Part shown: one piece after another, positions 58,201-64,000 of the stretch
Numbering within the stretch: position 1 is the first letter of the stretch
How the letters are laid out: the number at the start of each line of letters is the position of its first letter
Origin: Cloeon dipterum
Lineage: Eukaryota > Arthropoda > Insecta > Ephemeroptera > Baetidae
Direction of reading: 5' to 3'
Assembly (NCBI RefSeq): GCF_949628265.1
Contig: NC_088788.1
Coordinates: 35,078,335 to 35,142,334, forward strand
DNA length: 64,000 nt
Position numbers and translations under genes: made by a program
The notes under the pieces: model-generated
Told to the model about the DNA's origin: nothing
Seen by the model: the letters and a program-made list of their open reading frames with translations, nothing else
Databases searched by the model: none

Positions 58201-60367
58201 ATAGTAAACACTAGGGATCCATTCCGTTTAAGAACCATGGATAAGGCTTTATTGTGCGATTCACAATGATTTGTCGTCCGGATTCCGAAGTTCTCTGACA
58301 TGGACCTGCCAAAAGCAGTCCACATTTCTTTGCAACTGTGCCAATTCTTGTCATAGTAGGCCCTGAACTTCTGCTTGCTATCCGGAATCAGTTGGCACAG
58401 TTTGTTGTAGAGTTCCATGTATACAGCTTCTGTTCGTGCTTCGAACATTAGTTTCTCGACAATGGCCTGAATTTCTTCTTTGACTTCTGGTGGTGCTGCT
58501 GTTCTAGCTTCATTTCGCAAGTGCTTGCTGCTATGGAACAGACAGTAGTCAACTTGAGCATGTGGGAAAACAGCTTGAATGGCTGCGAATTCTGACATGT
58601 CCTTATCGATAAAGACAGTCTTAAGCTCCCCAGTGTAATTCTTGTGTGCTTCTTGCAGTGCTTGCAGGGCAGATGTCACTGTTGAAGCCCTCTCGTCAGC
58701 CAAAACACTATAACCAACCACTCTCCCTGCTCTATTTCCATCGACCACCATGAAGCATGTGATTGGTAACCGATATGCATTTTTGTTGTAGGTTGAATCA
58801 AACAGGAGCAGCTCTGGAAATTTTGCGTAATTCTTCTTCATCTCTGAGGTTGCGATGAAAAGACATGAGAAGTTGCCCTCCGGACCAGTGATGATTGTGT
58901 ATGATCCTAATTACAAACATAATATGCAATGGTAAGCTCAATTTAGCTGACATTTTCATAAACACTGGATACCTTCAGAGTCCTTTTCAAACAAATCCCT
59001 CATAGTTTCTGCTGCAAGCATCAATTCCCTCTCATGTGGCTCAAAATTTGCATATTTTTCGGTTTCTTCCCTCTTCTTCCTTTGTCTGTGATAAAAAGAT
59101 GAATATAAACCTGTTTCAAGTAAATTCTAAATTTGTTTATTTTTTTTCAGGCAATCTATTGGCATGATATGGTTCAGGACTTGGGGTCTAAAGGATTGAG
59201 AAAGCCTGGTGTCAGATAAGTGAAACATAACAAGTTGATAAATGTGTACTTTGTGAGCTCCTATTTTTTCAGATTCCGGATGGTGGATCTCCATTGGCAA
59301 AAAAATAAGCTGGTATGCGAATGTCATAAATAATATTCAAACCCTCTGAAACGAGAACTAAAGGTGCATGGAGACAAGATAATACCTAATGAAATCAAAA
59401 TGTGCTGTCATCGAGAGTTCACTACTTGAGAAACTCGATTTTAATCATATAACCATCTTTAGAATATTTACATGTGAAAGTATACCATTTTATAATCAAT
59501 AGAAAATTTTGTAGCCAGATTTTTATGTGTTATATTGATATATTACTTCTCATTGTCCAGATCCTTGGGTAGGACTGCTTTCCCCGTCTCCTTCATGATA
59601 ACCTCTCTTATCTTGGTTGGATTCACTCCAAGGTCGTCAAGCTGCTGCAGACGCTCCTTCTCTGTGTTGTTCAATCTACGCTGCTTAGGGTATTGTGCAA
59701 AATCAGCCGGACATGGTTTGTGCACCTTTTCATGTACGTCTGTGGTCACGTGACAGTCGTAGATGTATAGCATTTCATTACGAGTGCCCACCTTGAAATA
59801 GGCACCACAGCCAAGTTTGTAGGATCTGAAAAATTATTGTTCCTTATAACAATGTAGCTAATGATATGCAATATTGAAAGAAAAAATTTGGATAATATGT
59901 ATTGCATACAAAAATCAAAATAATATGTGCTTAGCATTAAGGATATGTGAAGTTTTTGTATTAATGTATTACAAATAATCACAATTTTCAAATTAAGGGC
60001 ACAGTGTAGTGCAAATTATTCTCATGTTTCCAATTGCTCAAAATCCCTCATAACTGAATGCACATGTTGGAAAATATGTAATGTATATTTACTTCTGATT
60101 GGGGCGCTGCCCTGTCGAACGACCATCAACGGGATCTCCATAATGGATACATGCATATTTGGCAGATCTAATGACCAATTTGTTCTTCTTTGTCTCCAAT
60201 TTGGCCCTGGCCGCTGCATCAACCACCTTGTCAGAGATTTTTATGTAGTTGCTGCTTAGGCATGTATACACAATGAAGGTTTCTTGTTCCAATGCCTTAA
60301 TTGCCTCTGAAAGATCACTAAAACTTTTGAAGGTCTTGCCATTTGTGATTGACAGTGTTTGTGCCAT
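55223..60367 (-). CDS. MULE transposase fused to Ulp1 protease and PHD finger, 12 exons, about 1282 aa
   Basis: The exons on the minus strand are 60367-60093, 59825-59547, 59085-58973, 58906-57798, 57741-57537, 57478-57014, 56959-56876, 56815-56726, 56669-56571, 56512-56429, 56370-56218 and 56115-55223. All phases agree, with no stop over 1282 codons. Residues 1-185 form a zinc DNA-binding region (C73, C98, H117, H123). Residues about 245-450 are a DDE MULE transposase: FDSTY (D259), VFIDKD (D323), HCESHNKAL (E438). A SWIM finger follows (C537, C539, C549, H551). Then come an acidic region (about 680-840), an AT-hook RGRPKG (957-962), a C48 Ulp1-type protease (H1064 in AHWITV, D1079, C1123 in DANNCGLFAIA) and a C4HC3 PHD finger (1191-1244). 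All catalytic residues are present. Inferred role: transposition, with possible deSUMOylation and histone-tail reading. Transcription may start in the right end array. Confidence 0.85.
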
Positions 60368-61473
60368 TTTACAAAACCGCTTGAATCACAGATCACATAC
60401 AGACTAAAGAGCAGGAGCACAAGCAAAGAGTACCCAGAGCTGCAGATCTAATTGAATTTGAGCAGTGTTGAAACATGTTCTGTTTGCCTGCTGTTCCCCC
60501 TCTTACACTCTCAAAGTTCCATTCCCTGATTGCAAGTGAAGATGCAATAATAATACTGTGCTGTCACCTCTTTTTGTTTGGAGAATGATGTTTATGTATT
60601 TGTAGCCAATCTAGCTGCCGCAGATTCACAAAAAAATTATTGTAAAAAATTGTATTAATAAAACACTGATTGTGTTTTCCCATCGACACCAGAACATTTA
60701 TTATGAATTTCATAAACATTGGAGTTCTCTGCTACTTACATGTACAGTCGATTCCATGATGCTAAGATTTACAGTGCAAGCGATATACATCTTGACGTAT
60801 GAAATCTTAAATACGGGAATGGATATAATCACAACCTCTGGCGGCTTTACCTCCTGAATTTCCTGGCTAAACCAGGACCCCCAGCCAACAAAGGGGTGGT
60901 CCGAACCGAGGGATTAATAAAATTTAGTGGGTACAAAATTATGACTTCCAATCAGGGCCCCCAGCAATGAAAATCCACTTGTGTACTCTACAAACACGTC
61001 TGAGAGTCAAGATATCGAAGTGGTCAAAAATGAGTAATAAGTATTTATATTCCATTTCTCGGACTATGGGTAGTTCAAAATGTGTATAAGATCTTGGGTG
61101 TGATGAAAAATTCAAAGCAGGAATTCATCAGCGGGAGATAAAATTTATTGATAATGGTTCCAATGCAAGTTATAAAATTTGACTGCCTGTGTAACAATAA
61201 TGCAAATCATAGTAGGTACCGTTAAATTTAAGAGAATTGAATTACAGGTTTGCTTATGTAACAATAAATTCCAGGTATAGCAAAATATGTAATGCTACAC
61301 TGAAAAACTTTTAAGAGCTGTCGTAGCTCTTAAAAATACTTGTCACAGGACGAAATCTCGTGCGGTCGTAGCTCTGTTTAAGGCCAATGCTCGCTCTTCA
61401 GAACAGCAGCCGCAGCTCGTCCTAAGTGCTGTAACAGCAGGAACAGAATAATTTTTGCAAATTCCAATTTCAC
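60368..61473. other. Leader region between the transposase gene and the right array
   Basis: No coding exon is evident. It should contain the transposase leader intron; an acceptor-like CAAG just before the start codon context AAAATGG is present. A perfect small hairpin lies at 61309-61335. Confidence 0.4.
61309..61335. repeat. Perfect 11-bp hairpin
   Basis: TTTTAAGAGCT, a GTCGT loop, and AGCTCTTAAAA. It lies inside the MULE. Its role is unknown; it may be an element end or a terminator-like structure. Confidence 0.5.
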
Positions 61474-61834
61474 TGCTTCTTTCTACACATTCCTCAAATT
61501 GATGGTTCAAGTGATTGACAGTCATCCGTGAAAAATGTTTACTCACCACTCATTTTAGCATCAATCTAATGGATCACCCAATCCAAAATCCACCTCTAAT
61601 TCAACCAACGTCCAGTGCACCCATCATCCATAATATAATAAAAAATTTTACAGTAAACTAGGTACAATTGAATTCACGGTTACTGTAATTTAATTATATT
61701 TTCTCCAAAAAACTGACATACCCCCCCTTTACCAATATTTTGGATTGGGAGATCATAAGATTCATGCTAAAATGAATGGCGAATAAACATTTGCAAGGAT
61801 GACTGTCAATTTGAGGTATGTGTAGAAAGAAGCA
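61474..61834. mobile_element. 361-bp hairpin MITE inside the MULE
   Basis: TGCTTCTTTCTACACAT at the left is matched by ATGTGTAGAAAGAAGCA at the right, and the inverted similarity extends about 110 bp inward (TGACAGTCATCC, ATTTTAGCAT, CCCAATCCAAAA). It has no coding capacity and sits immediately inside the right array. Confidence 0.75.
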
Positions 61835-61837
61835 TTA

Positions 61838-64000
61838 TTAGCCCACAGTGCTAATTTCACTGCTAAAACTCACCTCAACAAGGCCTAACCCTTCCTTCCT
61901 CGACCGCACAAAAATCGGCACCGTCCAGGTGTCCTGTTTTGCATTTGAACGCCACTGCGGACGACATTTGCTGGGCCTGCTGCTCAACCTAGACAAGGCA
62001 GGTTTATTATTAGCCCACAGTGCTAATTTCACTGCTAAAACTCACCTCAACAAGGCCTAACCCTTCCTTCCTCGACCGAACAAAAATCGGCACCATCCAG
62101 GTGTCCTGTTTTGCATTTCGTCGCCACTGCGGACGACATTTGCTGGGCCTGCTGCTCAACCTAGACAAGGCAGGTTTATTATTAGCCCACAGTGCTAATT
62201 TCACTGCTAAATCTCACCTCAACAAGGCCTAACCCTTCCTTCCTCGACCGAACAAAAATCTGCACCGTCCAGGTGTCATGTTTTGCATTTGAACGCCACT
62301 GCGGACGACATTTGCTGGGCCTGCTGCTCAACCTAGACAAGGCAGGTTTATTATTAGCCCACAGTGCTAATTTCACTGCTAAAATACTCACCTCAACAAG
62401 TCCAAATCCTTCCTTCCTCGACCGCACAAAAATCTGCACCGTCCAGGTGTCCTGTTTTGCATTTGAACGCCACTGCGGACGACATTTGCTGGGCCTGCTG
62501 CTCAACCTAGACAAGGCAGGTTTATTATTAGCCCACAGTGCTAATTTCACTGCTAAAATACTCACCTCAACAAGGCCAAATCCTTCCTTCCTCGACCGCA
62601 CAAAAATCTGCACCGTCCAGGTGTCCTGTTTTGCATTTGAACGCCACTGCGGACGACATTTGCTGGGCCTGCTGCTCAACCTAGACAAGGCAGGTTTATT
62701 ATTAGCCCACAGTGCTAATTTCACCGCTAAATCTCACCTCAACAAGGCCTAACCCTTCCTTCCTCGACCGAACAAAAATCGGCACCGTCCAGGTGTCCTG
62801 TTTTGCATTTCGTCGCCACTGCGGACGACATTTGCTGGGCCTGCTGCTCAACCTAGACAAGGCAGGTTTATTATTAGCCCACAGTGCTAATTTCACTGCT
62901 AAAACTCACCTCAACAAGGCCTAACCCTTCCTTCCTCGACCGCACAAAAATCTTCCTTCCTCGACCGAACAAAAATCGGCACCATCCAGGTGTCCTGTTT
63001 GGCATTTCGTCGCCACTGCGGACGACATTTGCTGGGCCTGCTGCTCAACCTAGACAAGGCAGGTTTATTATTAGCCCACAGTGCTAATTTCACTGCTAAA
63101 TCTCACCTCAACAAGGCCTAACCCTTCCTTCCTCGACCGAACAAAAATCTGCACCGTCCAGGTGTCATGTTTTGCATTTGAACGCCACTGCGGACGACAT
63201 TTGCTGGGCCTGCTGCTCAACCTAGACAAGGCAGGTTTATTATTAGCCCACAGTGCTAATTTCACTGCTAAAATACTCACCTCAACAAGGCCAAATCCTT
63301 CCTTCCTCGACCGCACAAAAATCTGCACCGTCCAGGTGTCCTGTTTTGCATTTGAACGCCACTGCGGACGACATTTGCTGGGCCTGCTGCTCAACCTAGA
63401 CAAGGCAGGTTTATTATTAGCCCACAGTGCTAATTTCACTGCTAAAACTCACCTCAACAAGGCCTAACCCTTCCTTCCTCGACCGCACAAAAATCTTCCT
63501 TCCTCGACCGAACAAAAATCGGCACCATCCAGGTGTCCTGTTTTGCATTTCGTCGCCACTGCGGACGACATTTGCTGGGCCTGCTGCTCAACCTAGACAA
63601 GGCAGGTTTATTATTAGCCCACAGTGCTAATTTCACTGCTAAATCTCACCTCAACAAGGCCTAACCCTTCCTTCCTCGACCGAACAAAAATCGGCACCGT
63701 CCAGGTATCGTGCTTTGCATTTCGTCGCCACTGCGGACGACATTTGCTGGGCCTGCTGCTCAACCTAGACAAGGCAGGTTTATTATTAGCCCACAGTGCT
63801 AATTTCACTGCTAAAACTCACCTCAACAAGGCCAAATCCTTCCTTCCTCGGGTCGTGTCCATGCCACGCGGGAATCGGCACCGTCCAGACGTGGACGCGC
63901 AGGGTCGTCCCCAGGTCGTTTGTCCCTGTGAACAATACGGCGAATCTTCCTGTGTGATTTGCAAAGTTGGCGACCGCTTTCTTTGTTCGCTTACCACTAG
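61838..64000 (-). repeat. Right inverted-repeat array of exon-intron-like units
   Basis: Eleven units begin on the minus strand at 61988, 62160, 62332, 62506, 62680, 62852, 63049, 63221, 63395, 63592 and 63764, plus the divergent outer unit that mirrors 50364-50541. Spacing is 172 or 174, with two units of 197 that contain a 25-base internal duplication. Donor and acceptor consensus are kept in every unit. Transcription from the outer end would run directly toward the transposase start at 60367. Confidence 0.85.

Larger units (their letters stand above)
50176..64000 (-). mobile_element. Giant MULE-type DNA transposon, right end outside window
   Basis: Two inverted arrays bound the element: 50364-51407 reads inward on the plus strand, and 61838-64000 is its reverse complement. 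The right window edge (CCACTAG) pairs with CTAGTGG at 50364, so the right end extends past 64000 by at least the distance from 50364 to the true left end. The GC-rich 50180-50363 is probably the outermost part of the left end. Inside is an apparently intact 12-exon transposase gene. Insertions within it are a 1436-bp TA-flanked element, a Penelope-like fragment and a 361-bp hairpin MITE. Length is about 14 kb, of which about 2.7 kb is insertions. The target-site duplication cannot be read. Confidence 0.8.

Noticed and set aside
62182-63467. Open frames up to 186 codons in the right array
   Set aside because: Mirror image of the same repeat-driven frames; no codon bias and present on both strands.

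Overview
The window is eukaryotic nuclear DNA, almost certainly from an arthropod and probably an insect. GC-rich coding exons with GT-AG introns (about 50 bp to several kb) sit in AT-rich spacer. All exon joins below were read by eye from splice consensus and checked for phase; none has transcript support. The gene set (aladin, NT5C2-type 5'-nucleotidase, AQP11/12-type aquaporin, FMC1, POMK, SRR1-like, ZC3H3-like, GT11-like) is animal, and no closer taxonomic placement is claimed.

Layout. 1-4264: gene-free, with old repeats and a CpG-rich, promoter-like patch. 4265-5229 (-): Tantalus-like nuclear protein, divergent from 6140-8217 (+), a GT11 (alpha-1,2-fucosyltransferase) relative that lacks the family's sugar-nucleotide motif. 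10098-15966 (+): five-exon CAP-Gly protein. 16619-17806 (-): ZC3H3-like CCCH protein, divergent from 18299-19861 (+), aladin. 19994-23706 (-): AQP11/12-type aquaporin. 25708-40560 (-): cytosolic purine 5'-nucleotidase (NT5C2 family) with at least two in-phase alternative first exons. Nested on the opposite strand in its last intron is an intronless TARG1/OARD1-type macrodomain gene (28068-28667) ending in a canonical histone-type stem-loop. 41788-42735 (+): SRR1-like. 43642-45586 (+): FMC1 and POMK, whose reading frames overlap by four bases (ATGA) inside one exon, so they look dicistronic. 46447-47673 (+): small acidic coiled-coil protein. 47868-49018 (-): protein with a divergent helix-loop-helix.

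From about 50180 to beyond the right edge lies one very large Mutator-like (MULE) DNA transposon. Its inverted ends are arrays of about 172-bp units, each of which looks like a 115-nt exon plus a 57-nt mini-intron. Inside, a 12-exon gene on the minus strand (60367 to 55223) reads continuously for about 1282 residues and joins a zinc DNA-binding domain, a DDE MULE transposase, a SWIM finger, an acidic region, an AT-hook, a Ulp1-type (C48) cysteine protease and a PHD finger. The element has been invaded by a 1436-bp TA-flanked inverted-repeat element, a Penelope-like fragment with inverted ends and a hammerhead-like motif, and a 361-bp hairpin MITE.

The host genes do not form a pathway; they are housekeeping genes packed in divergent and tandem pairs. 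The three most unusual items are the transposase-Ulp1-PHD fusion with its exon-array ends, the macrodomain gene with a histone 3' end, and the FMC1-POMK dicistron.
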